The notes under the pieces were generated by a model, which was not told where the DNA came from, searched no databases, and saw nothing but the letters and a program-made list of their open reading frames with translations. Both the position numbers and the translations under genes were made by a program. Below, piece after piece: positions 1 through 15,000 of a stretch of 64,000 bases of DNA. Every line of letters begins with the position of its first letter. Within the stretch, counting starts at the first letter, position 1. The stretch comes from Ectothiorhodosinus mongolicus (GTDB taxonomy: Bacteria > Pseudomonadota > Gammaproteobacteria > Ectothiorhodospirales > Ectothiorhodospiraceae): the NCBI RefSeq assembly GCF_022406875.1, contig NZ_CP023018.1:283575-347574 (forward strand). The letters run 5' to 3'.

Positions 1-3000
1 GCAGCGGCTTTCAGCGTACCCCCATCGAAATTCACATTCGAAGCTTTAGACGGATCGCCCGAGTGAATCCGTCTAGCCGTCTCAAGCGTGCCGCCATACA
101 GATTGATGGCGCTATTGGTGTCTCTGCTACCCCAGGGGTTAAACCAGATTGACGACGCATCCCAGTTGGCCACCACATCGCCCGGCGCACCCACGTTAAC
201 CTGGCCGCCGGTGTTAATCGTCATGATGCCGGTGCCGGCCGCACCTGAGTTGTTGTAACGACCACCGATGTAAACCGCCGCACCGCCATTGCCGATGTTC
301 AGTACGCCGCCATCGTTGACGACGACAGTGCCCACCGAGTTACTGCTTGATCCCACAGAGAACACATGCCGGTTGCCTGCGGCCTGCGTGAAGGTGCCAT
401 CGATTTCTAGCGTGGCGCCATTGGTGATGCGCACGTTGCGCGTACGCGTCACGTCACCATCGGCACCGATAATCAGCTTGCCACCATAGACAAAGGTGTC
501 ACCCGTGTGCTGAACCGATCCATTAAAGGTTTGCTCGCCGCTGCCCACTTTTTCGATGCTAAGGGTGCGTCTTGGATTCAAGATATCGCCTTCGAATACA
601 CCCCCAGTGCGATTGCCAGCACCGATATAGAGTCTGCCATCGGCATTGATGCTCGGATGACCAAAACTAAAGTTGCCCGAGCCCGTCAAGTTACCGATTC
701 GAACTTCATCTTCATCGCTCATATTGAAAAGCGCGCCAGATGCGATATTCAAATCAGCCTGGTTATTGGTCCAAGTCGATGCTGTTGGCCAACCTAAACG
801 AATACTGCCGGCTTTGACATCAATGAGTGCTCCGGCGCTCATCTCGAGCGTGCCGCCATTACCTTCGTATAGCCTGAGCTCACCTGCACCCGTTTTTTCT
901 ATGGTGCCAGTGCCGCTGTAGGTAATTCTTCGGGCGTAGCTCCCAAAACCACCACTGGCGATGTTGTACTCCAACGTTGCGCCAGTAGCGATATCGAATT
1001 GTGATGTGGAGACCCTACCACCGGTGATGATGATTCGGCCCGCATCAATATCGGTTCGCCCTGAGTAGGTGTTGTTACCGCTGAAAGTCACAGCACCACC
1101 ACCTATTTTCCTGATTGTGGCTTGTGAGCTCTCAGTGATGGCCGCACTGATCAACAACTCGCTATCGACATTGGCGTTATCTGCCACGTTAATCGTCAGT
1201 GACGGTTGCCCAGATGCAACACCATCAGGCCGCAGGCGAATGCGCCCAGTGATCTTGGCTTGGTTCTCGGCCGTGGAATTGATGACACTAATGCTGCTGC
1301 CGCCCCATTCGAGCCAGTTAGCGGTGGTGTCTGATGAGGTGCCGCCATTAACCCGGAACTCACCCCCCCCATCAAAATTCACGCCGCCGGTCATTCGCCA
1401 AACATGCTGCTTGTTCAGGGAATCAACCAAACCACCTTTGATATTCAAGGTGGTGACGCGCTGATTGGGGTTCCAACCGAGCGATGCATCGCTGTTTCCA
1501 GACAGCTTAACCGTGCCCCCGGCATTCACCGTTAACTCGCCGGTAAGCACACCTCTGCCAGAATCGTTGCTGCTCGAGTCAAATAGTTCGAGTACGCCAT
1601 CATCAACCACGGTGCCACCGGTGAAGCTGTTCACCCCGGTGAGCACAAGCTCGCCAGAGCCAACTTTCTTAAGACCACCGGCACCAAATGCTGTGCCATG
1701 GAATTCGGTGTTAGTCGTGTTACCCACCGTGAGTGTGGTGGTATCAGCTAATAAAGCATGACCCCACATGCCACGATCTTTGCTACTAGCCAGCGAGCCG
1801 ATCGTGAGGTCGTGTTTCACCTCGAGGCCAGCATCGGGATCAACCGTGACTGCATTGGCTGCGCTCAAAGCGGCAGCGTTATCTGCCACCAGCAAGCCAC
1901 GATCCACGGTCACTGCACCTGTAAAACCGCTGTTATCTGCTGAGAGGGTTACTGCGCCCGAGAACGACAGTTCGGCCACACCATAACCACCGGCAGTGCT
2001 TGAGTTAGCAATCGACGAGCCCGTAAAGCCTTCGAGGAAATCCTCACCGCGGATATCGCCATTGGCGTAAGCCGATCGGATAATGCGTGCTTGCACATTG
2101 CTGCCACTTTGACTGAGCTCGACTACGGCGGTTTTAGTGAGGCTGCCATCAAGCACCTGCATCTGCACCGTGGCCGTACCATCAGGATTGATCATCCGCC
2201 GCACCACCGAGGTAGCGGCATAGTTTTTCACGCCATTACCGATCCACCCACCCTGCAGCACCGCACCATCAATGCGTGCCAGGGTTTCGCCGACCGTGCT
2301 GTTCGATGCAATGGTCGTGGCGGTGGTGGTTAGCCCACTCGTGAACTGATTCGCAGTGTTGGCTTGAACGTTAAGGCTGGTGGTGGTGTTGCCCGAGATC
2401 GCACCCCTTAGCACCAGCTCACCCGATGTTTTAAAGGTGGCTGCCGCTGATGGATCGAGCGTGATCGTGCCCGAAATTTCAGCCGAGGCGGCATCGAGCT
2501 TAAACTGGCTGGAGCCCGTGCCGGTAAACGTATGGACTTGGTAGCCATCATTGATGCCCGTGCCCGTACTCACCGTGCCGCCACTGGCTGCTGCGGTGCT
2601 GCCAAGATAACGAATGGCCACCAAACCGGAGCCACCATCACCCCCACGGGAGAATAGATTGCCCGCATTACCGCTGCCACCGCCACCACCACCGGTGTTG
2701 TTGCCGCCGCTTTGTGCTTTGGTCGTGGTCGCAACAATGCCATTACCGCCGCCGCCTAGCCCGCCCGAGCCCGCGGCTGCATTGGCGCCCACGCCAAACC
2801 CGTGCACACCACCGCCACCGCCGCCACCGAACCAGCCATCATCACCTAAGCTCGCTGCGTCGGCCCAATCCACATAAACGCCGATGCCACCATCACCCGA
2901 TTTGGATGGGCTCCAATTACCACCGGCGCCACCGGCACCGCCGCCACCACCCGTGGGATAGCCATTGGTTGAATTACCGAGACCGGTGCCACCGGCAAAG

Positions 3001-6000
3001 CCCTGACCAGCAGTACCCGTACCAGCCGCACCGGCATTACCGCTGCCGCCACCGCTGGCGCCAGAAGCCGGCGCTTGACCTGACCAAGAACCACCATGAC
3101 CACCACCAAGCGCCGTTAGCCCAAATGCAACGGAACTACCGCCGCTTGTTGCCCTCAAGTCATTGGCATTCATGGTGCCGGGGTTGGTTGCACCTGTACC
3201 GCCGCCGCCAACCACAATGGTGGTAACGCCATCAGCCAGCGTGGCACCAGTCAGCACACCACCGCCACCGCCGCCACCGCCGACCCAAGCACCGCCGCCA
3301 CCACCGCCACCAACGATGATGTATTCAACGATACGGCCAGTCTCGATAGTGGAAGCGCCGGCCAGAGTAATGTTGTTGGCGAGCGTGACACCAGCGCCTA
3401 GTAGCAGGCCTGCATTCGTCACGTCAACTTGTACGTTGCCAAAAGCATCGTCACTAAACGCACCGAGTGTGCCGTCATTGACCGCAATGTTGGACGCAAA
3501 CGTGTTGGTGCCGTAAAGCGCGAGGATACCAGTGCCGTTTTGTGTGAAGGTGCCGTCAGAAGAAATATTGCCCGTCCACTGCTGCGTGGCGCTGGCCTGG
3601 TTGGTCAGGCTGGAGCCCGATGCGATGCTGATATCTCCCTGGTAGTTACCACCCGTGGAACCACCCAAGAGACTAGTGCTAGCGATGATCAAATCGCCGT
3701 CATCGACTGACGTATCGCCGGTGTAGGTGTTGCGACCGGTCAGCGTGATCGTTCCCGCACCGGTGAGTTCTAATTCGCCGCGGCCGGAAATATCACGATT
3801 GAGCGTCAGTGCGTTGCTGCGATTAATGCGCAGCATTGGGATTGGGTCAGCAGCGGCCGGGGCGAAGATAATGTCACCGGCACCGACCATGCCCGTGCTG
3901 CTACCACTGTCAGCCGCACTAAGATCACCTGCACCGAGTTGCAGCACGCCGCCACTGATGGTGGTGGTGCCGTCGTAGGTGTTGTCCTGTGTGAGGATGG
4001 TGGTGCCGCTGCCGGCCTGAACCAGGCTGCCACTGCCACTGATCGTGCCACCCAAGGTCTGGGTGGCATCGGTGTTGATGATCAGCTCGGCGTTGTTAGT
4101 GATCGCGGCAGCGTAGTCACCCACCGCAGGGTTATCGCCCGCAGCATCCGATTGATGACCCAGTGTGCCAGTCATCTCAATCACACCGCCTGAGAACACC
4201 GTGCTCCCGGTGTAATCACTCGCCCCTGAGAGCGTTAATTGGCCGGCCGAGGCGTCCGCCGTGAGCGAGCCCGACCCGGTGATACTGCCGGTAATCTCGG
4301 CATCAAAAGATCCGCCAGTCAGGCTAAATGTAGTGGCACCTGATAAGAAGGTGTGAACCTGAAACTCACCTTCCGTGCTCACCGTACCGCCCGTGGCCAA
4401 GGCGCTGTCACCCGCATAGCGCAGCAACACAATGCCCGAGCCGCCATCACCACCACTGGCCGAGCCCCCAGTGCCGCGGCTACCGCCACCGCCACCACCG
4501 GTATTGGTCTGACCATCCTGAATCGATGCGTCACGGGTGATGTTGCCATCACCGCCACCACCGAGTCCGCCAGCACCCAACGTGCCTGGGTTGGCACTGC
4601 GGTGGCTGGTACCACCACCGCCGCCACCAAAATACCCATCATCGCCACGGCCTAAGGCGCTCGCCCAACCCACAAAAAGCCCGTCACGACCATCGGTATT
4701 GGAACCTACCGCCGTATTACCCGCTACGCCGCTGCCGCCACCGCGCTGACTGGTGCCACCTTCTCCGCCACCGCCGTTAACACGGTTATCCGCCAAGGTA
4801 TCGCTGGCCCAACCAAACCCGCCACCACCACCGGCCGCGGTGAGGGTAAAGAATTGGGAGTCACCCCCTTTTAAACCATGCCGGCCTTCGTTGGTGTCTG
4901 TACCCCCAGCGCCACCGGCACCCACCGAGACTTGCGCGTCTGATGCGGTGAGGATGACGGTGCCCGAGAGCACTTGGCCGCCGCCGCCGCCGCCGGCGAT
5001 ATCACGGCCACCGCCACCGCCGCCACCGCCCACCACAAGATATTCGATAGGAATACCGAGCAAGACAGACACAGCACCGTTGAGAGTGACATCGTTATCC
5101 AGCACCACGCCTGCGCCCAGTGCCAAGGTGGTGGATGAGTTGCCATCCACACCCATTTCTAGGCCACCGGTAAATCCACCCGCGGCGGTCACACTCAACG
5201 CTAACGTGCCATCTTTAACCTCGGCACCCCCGCTAAAGCTGTTAGTCCCCGTTAGATTGAGTAACTCCGCACCGGTTTTAATGAGCTTGCCTTCGCCAGT
5301 GAGGTTTGAGCTGATCGTAAATCCGTTAGAGCGATTGGTTTGCAGAATCGCCCCTGCGCCGATGTTGACCTCACCGGTGCCGATATTACCGGTGGTGCCG
5401 TTATCACCAATTTGCAATGTGCCGCCGGATATCGTTGTTGTGCCGGCATAGCCGTTGTTATTCGTGACGGTCAAGGTACCTGAGCCGGTTTTTTCCAGAT
5501 TGCCAGCCCCTGAAATACGGCCAGCAAAGGTGGTATCGGTATCCAGTGAACCGGTTTGTAGCGTGGTACTCGCACCGAGCGAGACATTACCGCCGTTGGC
5601 ACCTCCACCAGCTAGTGAACCAATCGCAACGGTTAAGGGGTTATTCGTGGGGTCGGCATCGGCGTTGTATGTGCGCAGCTGCGCACCGGCGGTATCACTA
5701 ATAGTGACTGCTGAGTTGCTGCCTAACCCACTGGCGCTGGTGACCTTCACCGCACCGGCACTGATGGTGGTGCTGCCGGTGTAGGTATTGTTGCCAGACA
5801 GGGTCAATTCACCGGCGCCGGTTTTAGTGAGTGCGCCAGTGGCACCCGAAGCATTGGTAATGTTACCGGTGATGCCGGCCGACATCCTGGAGTTATCCAC
5901 CGAGAAGCTGGCTGAACCGACGGACGTGAACGCATGAACGGTATAGGCTTCAGTTTGACCATTGCCATCACCATCAAAGTCAATCGACTGAATGCTGCCA

Positions 6001-9000
6001 CCGGTGGCAAACTGCGAGCCGGCGTATTTAATCAGCACAATGCCCGAGCCACCTTTGCCACCAAGTCGCGCGCTCGAAGTGCCGTTGTAACCGGCACCAC
6101 CGCCACCACCGCCGGTGTTGGCTTGGCCGTCATGGGCTTTGGCAGTCGTCGTCGTGCCGTTACCGCCGCCACCATTGCCACCAACACCGGCGCTGCCGTG
6201 CCCAGAGCGCGGACCACCGCCGCCACCACCACCGAAGTAGCCTGATTGACCAAAGCCTGCCTCTTGCGCCCAGTCAATCAGAACACCGACGCCTCCGTTA
6301 CCCGCACGATCGCTTGGCGCTGCTTCACCCGCACCGCCAGCACCACCACCGCCGCCGGGCCTATTGCCGTCGTTTCGACCGGCGCCACCGTCATTCCCCT
6401 GACCTGCGGTGCCAGCACCGCCTTGTGCATTACCGGTTGCTGAACCACCGCCACCCGAACCACCGGCACCGCCATTATTGAGCTGGCCCGTGTTGTGCGC
6501 ACCACCGTAACCACCGCCAATGGCAACCAAATTACCGAGACTGGAGTTCTCTCCTTGAGTACCGTTTTGCGGCGCGAAGTTCCAACCCACACCACCCAAG
6601 CCACCATCACCCACAGCGACGGTTACCGTGCCGGACAGTCCGGTTTCGCCTCTCAGTACACCGCCGGCACCACCGCCACCGCCGATGATGCCGCCACCGC
6701 CACCGCCGCCGCCAACGATGAGGTACTCGACGTACAACTCATAGGGCGCAAAACCAATCTCCACTGCACCCTCAAGTTCAATCGAATTCGGCAGTGTGAT
6801 GTCATGATCGAGCAGCAGCTCGGTGCTTGCAGCCATGGTTAGGCCAGCCGAGCCTAGCGCGTTGTTATGACGGGCAATGATGGTGCCTGCGTCTAGATCG
6901 GTGCCACCGCTGTAGGTGTTGTCACCTCTGAGCGTGAGTGTTGATGAGAGCAACTTTTGAATTGAACCCGCACCGGAAACCACCATGCCCAAGTCGTAAT
7001 CAGTGGTGCGATCGACAATCAGCTTAGAAGCGCTGTTGTCAATGATAATGTCACCCGTACCCACAGATCCCGTGGCGGTGTTGTTACCAACCTTGATATG
7101 TCCAGCTGAAATCGTGGTGGTACCAGTGTAGGTGTTATCAGCCGTGAAGGTCAGCTTTGAATCCGCGTCTTGCTCAACATCACCTGACCCACTGATGGTA
7201 AAGGGTGCCGTCAAATCATCGGTGCGTTTGAAGATCAGCGTGCCATCGTTGACGAGGCTCGTTGAAAGCACCATACCCGCGTTGGTGTTGTTGCCCAGTT
7301 GCAAGGTGCCATCGCTAATGGTGGTCACACCGGTGTAAGTGTTGTCAGCCGTAAAGATGGTTTTACCGGAACCCGCTTGCTCAAATGAGCCTGCACCGCT
7401 AATGACGCCAGAGAATGTATGGGTTGCATCGGAATTAACAATCAGCTTGCCGGCGTTGGCGATGGTGTTGCTAAACGTGCCCGTTGCAGTTGCTGCACCC
7501 GCCGCCGAGTCGTGACCCAGTGTGCCAGTCACTGCAACCGTGCCACCGGTGATGGTGGTGTTGCCATCAAAACTGTTCTCACCCGCCAGCGTGATCGTGC
7601 CCATGGCGGAGTCGAGCGTCAGCGCATCCGACCCTGAGATATTACCAGTCAAGTTCGCTGATAACTTATCAACAGAGAAAGTGCTCGAACCGGTGCTTGT
7701 AAAGCGATGCACCTGGTAGGTGACGCCATCTTCACCAATCGTGCCATTGCCATTAAAGGAGGACAGACTGCCGCCCGAAGCCAATGCATCGGACGATGCG
7801 TAACGCACGACAACCACCCCAGCGGCTGCATTGTGGTCAGCCTGGGCGCCGCCGCCCGTATTAGCCGGAGCATGTGCTTGGCGCGTGACACCATCACCGC
7901 TATAGCCCCAGTTGGTGGCGTTTCTTCCGCCCCCACCGAAGCCGTACATCACTGAATCGCCAGTGATAGTCGAGGTAAGACCGGCGCCACCCTCGCCACC
8001 TTGAGTGCCAGTTGGCGCGTCAGACCCCGCCTCTGTATGTCCACCAGCACCGCCTGAGGCGTAGCCGTTTCGAATACCGCCAGTGTTGCCTGAAGCACTA
8101 GCGCCGCCGCGCCCAATCAATAGGTTGTTATCGGCATCCAGACCACCACTCCAGCCACCGAGCGCGTCCGTCCCCAAGAAGGATGACGTACCACCTACAC
8201 CTAGAACGCTTCTAGCGCCTGCGGCACCTACGGTAACTGTCGAGGAAGCTGATCCAACCGACCCCAAACCCAAGACAACAGCGCCACCACCACCCGGTGC
8301 GTTGTAAACAACACCACTTTGGCCACCACCTGAGCCACCGCCACCACCAACAATCAGGTATTCAACATCCAGAGGCGCAAGACCAATGGTGGCTGTGCCC
8401 GCTAACGTGATGTTGTTGGCAATGGAAACATTGTGACCGAGTAATAGCTCAGTGTTGGCGGCCATATGCAAACGGCTATCAGTTGCCGCGGCATCACCCA
8501 ATGCCGTGCTAGAACGGGCAATTAAGGTGCCCGCGGTTAAATCCGTGCCACCTGTGAAATCGCTATTACCTGACAGGGTGATCTGGCCGCGACCGGCATC
8601 AATTGAAGCGTTACCCGCACCGGTGATATTGCCTGAGAGATATGCAGCGAAGTTGTCTTGCACGCCGAAGGTTTCATCACCGGTGCTGGTGAAGCGATGG
8701 ACGGTGTAGGTCTCGCCATCGATGACGGTTTGCGAGGCATTGCCGCCCGTTGCTGTGGTGGTACCGAGGTAACGTACAACAACAATACCAGAGCCGCCGT
8801 CGCCGCCTTGCTCGTGACTGCCATTGGTAGACCCACCACCACCACCACCGCCAGTGTTGGCTGCGCCGTGAATGTTCGGCAAGTTTGCACTATTTGCAGT
8901 TTGGCTATCACCGCCACCACCTTGACCGCCGAGGGCTACAGTGTCGCCACTATGACTACCACCTGCACCGCCACCCGCGTACCAGGTACTTACACCAGTA

Positions 9001-12000
9001 ATATCGCTTTGTTTGCCATCGCCACCTTTGCCACCGACATTTCCGCTGGCCTTGAATCCTAGCTGGCCGGCACCGCCGCCACCGCCGCCACCAAAATCGT
9101 CTGTAGATTGAACACCATCACCACCATCCATGCCCTGTCCTGGCGTTCCACTGGCACCAAACGTGTTCGGGCTCGTCGCGTTGTCACCTCTTCCCGCACC
9201 GCCACCACCAGAGCCGCCCGTCGATGCTAAGTTTTGATGACCACCGCTGGTAAGACTGCCGGGATTATCATCATACGAACCGCCGACCCCGCCCCCAAGT
9301 GCAGTTTGCCCAAACGCGCTTGAGTCACCACCTTGGCCAGGATCGCGACCGCCGCTAATATCGATGTTGTTTCGACTCGACCGTCCTCCCTCTCCACCAT
9401 CACCAACCGTGATGGTATGTGCGATGCTCAGATCATCCAGTACGGTGAAGCCTTCAATAAATCCACCGGCACCACCGCCGCCGCCACGGCGTGCGCCACC
9501 ACCACCGCCACCACCGACGATGAGGTATTCAACCAATAGTTCTTGGGCAAACGAGAAGTTCACATTGCCTTCGAGCTCAAGGTCGTTGGCAATATTCACA
9601 CCATGACCAAGCACCATGCCAGTGCTACCGGCCATGGTGATGTCGCCAGTGCCTAGTGCACTGCTTGATAGCAGAGCAACCGAACCTGCGGTGACTGTCG
9701 TGCCACCAGTGAAGGTGTTGTTACCACGTAGCTTGAACGTGCCGCTACCTGCTTTTTCTAGTGCACCATCTCCAGATATCACTCCATCGAAGCTGGTATC
9801 ACTGCTGTTGCCCGTGATGAGTTTTGTGTTGTCGCCAAGCACCAAGTTGCCGCCAGCTGAACCACCACCGGCTAGCGAACCAATGGTCAGCGTCATCATC
9901 GCGGCGTCAGCTGCTGTGTCTAGGTTTTTGGTTCTGAGCACCGTGTCTGCAACATTGTTGATCGTGACGGCTGACCCGCTGCCCAAGCCACTGGCGCTGG
10001 TGACTTCTACCGCACCAGCCGCGATCGTGGTGTTGCCGGTGTAAGTGCTGGTGCCACTCAACGTCAGCGTGCCGAGCTTGGCATCAAGTGTCAGGTTCTC
10101 AGAGCCGGAGATCTCGCCTGAAAGCGTTCCAGCCATATTGAACGCAAAATCCGTTGTGCCGCTTGTGAACTTATGGACCTGATAGGTCACATCATCTTGA
10201 GTAATCTTAGTGACCGTGCCGCCCGTGGCGACTTCATCGCCACCTCGGTAGCGCAGCACCACAATGCCAGAGCCGCCATCGCCACCCACTCTGCCACTGC
10301 TGCTGGTGCTTGTACGCCCACCACCGCCGCCACCCGTGTTGGCAGTGCCATGGGCATCGTTTAGGTTACCACCGCCTTCATGAACGCCATCACCACCGCC
10401 GCCGGTGCCACCAAGACCAATTGCAGTCCCCGAGCCGCGGCCACCGCCGCCGCCGCCCCCGGCGTACCACGTCAGAGTGCCGGTGATATCCGATGAAACA
10501 CCGTCACCCCCCTTACCACCTGTGGTTGAGTTGACCGTAGCGCCTGCCTGCCCTGCTCCGCCGCCACCGCCAGCGCCCGCACCGGAAGGCCATGCACCGC
10601 TTGATCCACCACCAGCATTACCAAGGCCTGGTGCTGCTGCAGTCGATGCACCACCGTTGATGCCACCACGGCCCGCACCACCACCACTCCCGCCGGCGCT
10701 ACCAGAACTACCTCCACCATTGCCGCCTGCGCCACCACCTCGGGCCAGCAAGAGATTACCGCCCACTGATGAGCTGGCCCCATCACGATTGGCTGCACTC
10801 GCATTACCACCGGCACCCACAACCACGGTGTAACGACTTTCATCGAGTATCTGAGCGCCTGTCAGGAATTCACCGGCACCGCCACCGCCACCAGGGCTGA
10901 ACGCTGCGCTTATACCGCCGGCACCGCCACCCCCCACCAGCAGATACTCAACCTCTAGCGGGGCCATACCAATGGTGGCCGCCCCCGCCAGGCTAATGGC
11001 ATTAGCAATTGATACATTATGGCCGAGTAGCAGCGTGGTGCTCTCAGCCATGGTGAGCGTGCCATTCGTGCTGTCACCCAACGCCGTATCCGTGCGCGCA
11101 ATGATGGTTCCAGCGTCTAGATCGGTGCCGCCTTCAAACGTATTACTACCCCAAAGGCTTAGCGTGGTGTTTTGTTGTTTGACGAGCTTACCCAAACCCG
11201 AAATATCTTGGGTCAGGCTGAAGTCGTTGGTGCGATCGATGATGAGGCTTGAGCCACTGGCAATTGAAATATTGCCAGCACCGACGCTACCTGTGGTGCC
11301 ATCGTTGCCAACCTGCAAGTCACCATCAGAAATCGTGGTAGTACCCGCGTAGGTGTTGTTAAGGCTGAAGGTCAGCTTGGAATCGCCTGCTTGCTCAACA
11401 TCACCTGACCCACTGATGGTAAAGGGTGCCGTCAAATTATCATTACGCTTAAAGATCAGCGTGCCATCGTTGACCAGGCTCGTTGAGTCCACCATACCTG
11501 CACCGGTATCGTTACCCAGTTGCAAGGTGCCATCGCTGATACTGGTGACACCGGTGTAGATGTTATCAGCCGTAAAAATCGTTTTACCGGAACCCGCTTG
11601 CTCAAATGAGCCTGCACCGCTGATAACGCCAGAGAAAGTATGGGTGGCAGCGGACTCAATAATCAGCTTACCGGCGTTGGTAATGGTGCCGGTGAAATCA
11701 CCGGTTGCTGGTGTGACCCCGGCGGCTGAACTAAGCCCCAGCGTGCCAGTAACTTCAACGGTGCCGCCGGTGATGATGGTGTTGCCGTTGAAGCTATTCT
11801 CACCCGCCAGCGTAATTGTGCCGAGTTTTGAGTCGAGCGTCAGCGCATTAGAGCCAGAGATATCGCCGGAAATCGCTGCACTTAGATCAAGCTCAAAGGT
11901 ACTCGTGCCAACATCAGTAAAACGATGGACGGTGTAACCGTCTGCCGTACCAGTACCCGCTTCAGTATCTCCGCCAATCGCAGCTTGGTCGCCAAGATAA

Positions 12001-15000
12001 CGGATGACAACAATACCCGAGCCGCCGTCGCCGCCTTGCTCATGAGCACTGTTGGTAGAGCCACCGCCACCACCGCCACCCGTATTGGCTTCACCATCCA
12101 AATTTGCAAGGTTTGCATTCGTTGCCGCCTGACCTTGACCGCCGCCGCCATTACCACCTTCCGCGATGCTACCGCCACTATGACTACCACCTGCACCGCC
12201 ACCGGCGTACCAAGTGTTTACACCAGTAATATCGCTTTGTTTGCCATCGCCACCTTTGCCACCAACATTTCCGCTTGCGTTAGCCCCTGCCTGGCTGGCA
12301 CCACCACCACCGCCACCACCATAGTTGGCTCCGGCACCACCACTTTCGCCGGCGGTTCCATTTGCACCTGCCGTATTGCTTGTGCCTGCACCACCACCGC
12401 CAGAGGCACCTGCAGCTGAAGCCTGACTGAGGCCGCCATCACCGCCAGCGTAAGAACCGCCATGACCACCGCCTGCAGCAGTCACCCCAAAAGCCGTTGA
12501 GGCGTCCCCTGAAGCGGCATTGCGGTTACCGGAAACACCCGCAATACTATTGCGGCTCGACAATCCACCCAGACCACCCGCACCAACCGTAATGGTGTGC
12601 AAATTCGTCGATGCGTCTAATAATGTCGTACCCGAAACAAACCCACCGGCACCACCGCCGCCGCCACGGCGTGCTCCACCGCCACCGCCGCCACCAACAA
12701 TCAGGTACTCAACATCCAGAGGCGCAAGACCAATGGTGGCCGTACCCGCTAAGGTGATGTTGTTGGCAATGGAAACGTTATGACCGAGTAATAGCTCAGT
12801 GTTGGCGGCCATATGCAAACGGCTATTGGCTGCATCGGCATCACCCAATGCCGTGCTAGACCGAGCGATTAAGGTGCCCGCGGTTAAATCGGTACCGCCG
12901 GTGAAATCGCTATCACCTGATAAGGTAATTTTCCCGCGATCCGCATCAATCGAGGCTTTACCCGCACCGGTGATATTGCCTGATAGAGTTGCTTTGAAAT
13001 TGTCTTCGAGCGTGAAGGTGCTGCTACCAGCAACGGTGAAGCTGTGAACGGTGTAGGTGCCATTGCCATCACTGTCATTGGTAATGGAACCACCCGAAGC
13101 TGTGGAACTGCCGGAATAACGCACGACCACGATGCCGGAGCCGCCTTGGCCGCCTTGTTTACCAAACTCGTGCGAACCACCACCGCCACCGCCCGTGTTG
13201 GCAATACCAGCAATGCCGTTGCCGTCCGTACCAGCGCCGCCGCCGCCTTGGCCACCGGCGCCACCACCGGCCCCAGTCGTAGCACCACCGCCACCACCAC
13301 CGACCCACATCGATGAGCCTGTGATGAATGTTTCAATACCGATGCCACCGGCACCGGTCGCATTGCCAGCCCCACCCGCACCGCCGCCACCTGCACCCAC
13401 GGTGGATGAACCAGTGATGCTTCCACCTGCAAAACCCTGACCTGAAGAGCCTGCGCCCCCAGTGCCACCGATGCTCGCCGCACCACCGCCAGAGCCACCC
13501 GAACCTGGCCCAGCGGCGTTAGTGCCACCAGCACCCCCACCGCCACCGTCTGCAGTTAAACCAAAGGCGCTAGAGTTCTGCCCTGCCGTCCCCTTGGAAT
13601 CAGTAGTAGCAACGGGATTTGTTCCCGAGCCGCCAGCCCCCACGACAACATTATTGCTATTTTCCGCGATGGTCTTATAACCCTGTAGCACGCCACCAGC
13701 ACCGCCGCCACCGCCAGCGTTGGCGCCACCGCCACCACCGCCACCACCACCACCGACAATCAGGTATTCAACTTCCAGGTCGGAGAACGCGATGTTGGCG
13801 TTGCCTGAAAGCGTGATGTCGTTATTTAGGATGGTGCCGTGATTTACCAACAGTGTGGTGCCCGCATCCATCGTTAGTCGGCCAGTACCGATGCTATTTG
13901 AGCGAACAGAGATCTTGCCACCAACTAAATTCGTACCACCGGCATAGGTGTTGTTACCGCGTAGTGTCAGAGTGCCACTACCTGCTTTTTCTAGTACACC
14001 GTCACCGGAAATCACGCCACCAAAGCTTGTATCACTGCTGTTGCCTGTCACCAATGTAGTGTTGGCACCGAGCACCAAGTTGCCGCCTGCTGAACCACCG
14101 CCGGCTAGGTTGGCGATGGTGACTAAAAGTGGATTATCAGTAGGGGCCGGATCGGTATTGGCAAGCTCCAGTTTTGCGCCGGAGGCATTTGACAGTGTGA
14201 CAGCCGAGCCACTACCCAGCGCACCTGCGTCGGTCAGCTTAACGGTGCCGCCGGTGATGTTAGTGGCCCCCGAATGATCACTCGTGGTGCCACTGAGCGT
14301 TAGTGACCCTGCACTTGCATCAGCAGTCAACGAGCCCGACCCGGTTATTTTGCCGGTAATGGAGGCATCGATCGGCCCGGAATTAAGCGTAAAAGTCGCA
14401 TCGCCCACAGTAGTGAAGGCATGCACTCGATAACCATTCGATGCGTATTCAGTGCCACCAGTAGCTAGGTCTGAGTCACTAAGGTAGCGCAGCATAACGA
14501 TGCCAGAACCGCCCTTGCCTCCCGTGGCAACCGCTCTCACACCGCGACTAGCACCACCACCGCCACCAGTGTTGCTAGCGCCGGCCTGCCCACCTTCGGT
14601 GCTCGCGTCTCCACCGCCACCAAGCCCACCGGTGCCTAAGAACAGCGGTGTCGTTGACCTATGACTCGATCCGCCACCACCTGCCCCAAAGAATCCATCT
14701 TCCCCAAAACTCAGGTCATCTGCCCAAACAACATAGACACCATCGCCACCGTCTCCTGGGTTCGGGTCGTTCGGACCCTGACCTAAACCGCCGGCTCCTT
14801 CGCCACCAGTGCGAGAAGCTCCACCATCTCCAGCCGCACCGCCTGAGCGCTCATCGCCACTATTCCAACCGAAGCCACCGCCGCCGCCGGCAGCACTTAT
14901 CGTAAAGAACGACGAACTATCACCGCGTAAGCCATGTCTGTCTTGGTCGGCCGAGTCGTTTTCATCGTAGCCACCTAGTCCACCACCGCCAACAGTTACA

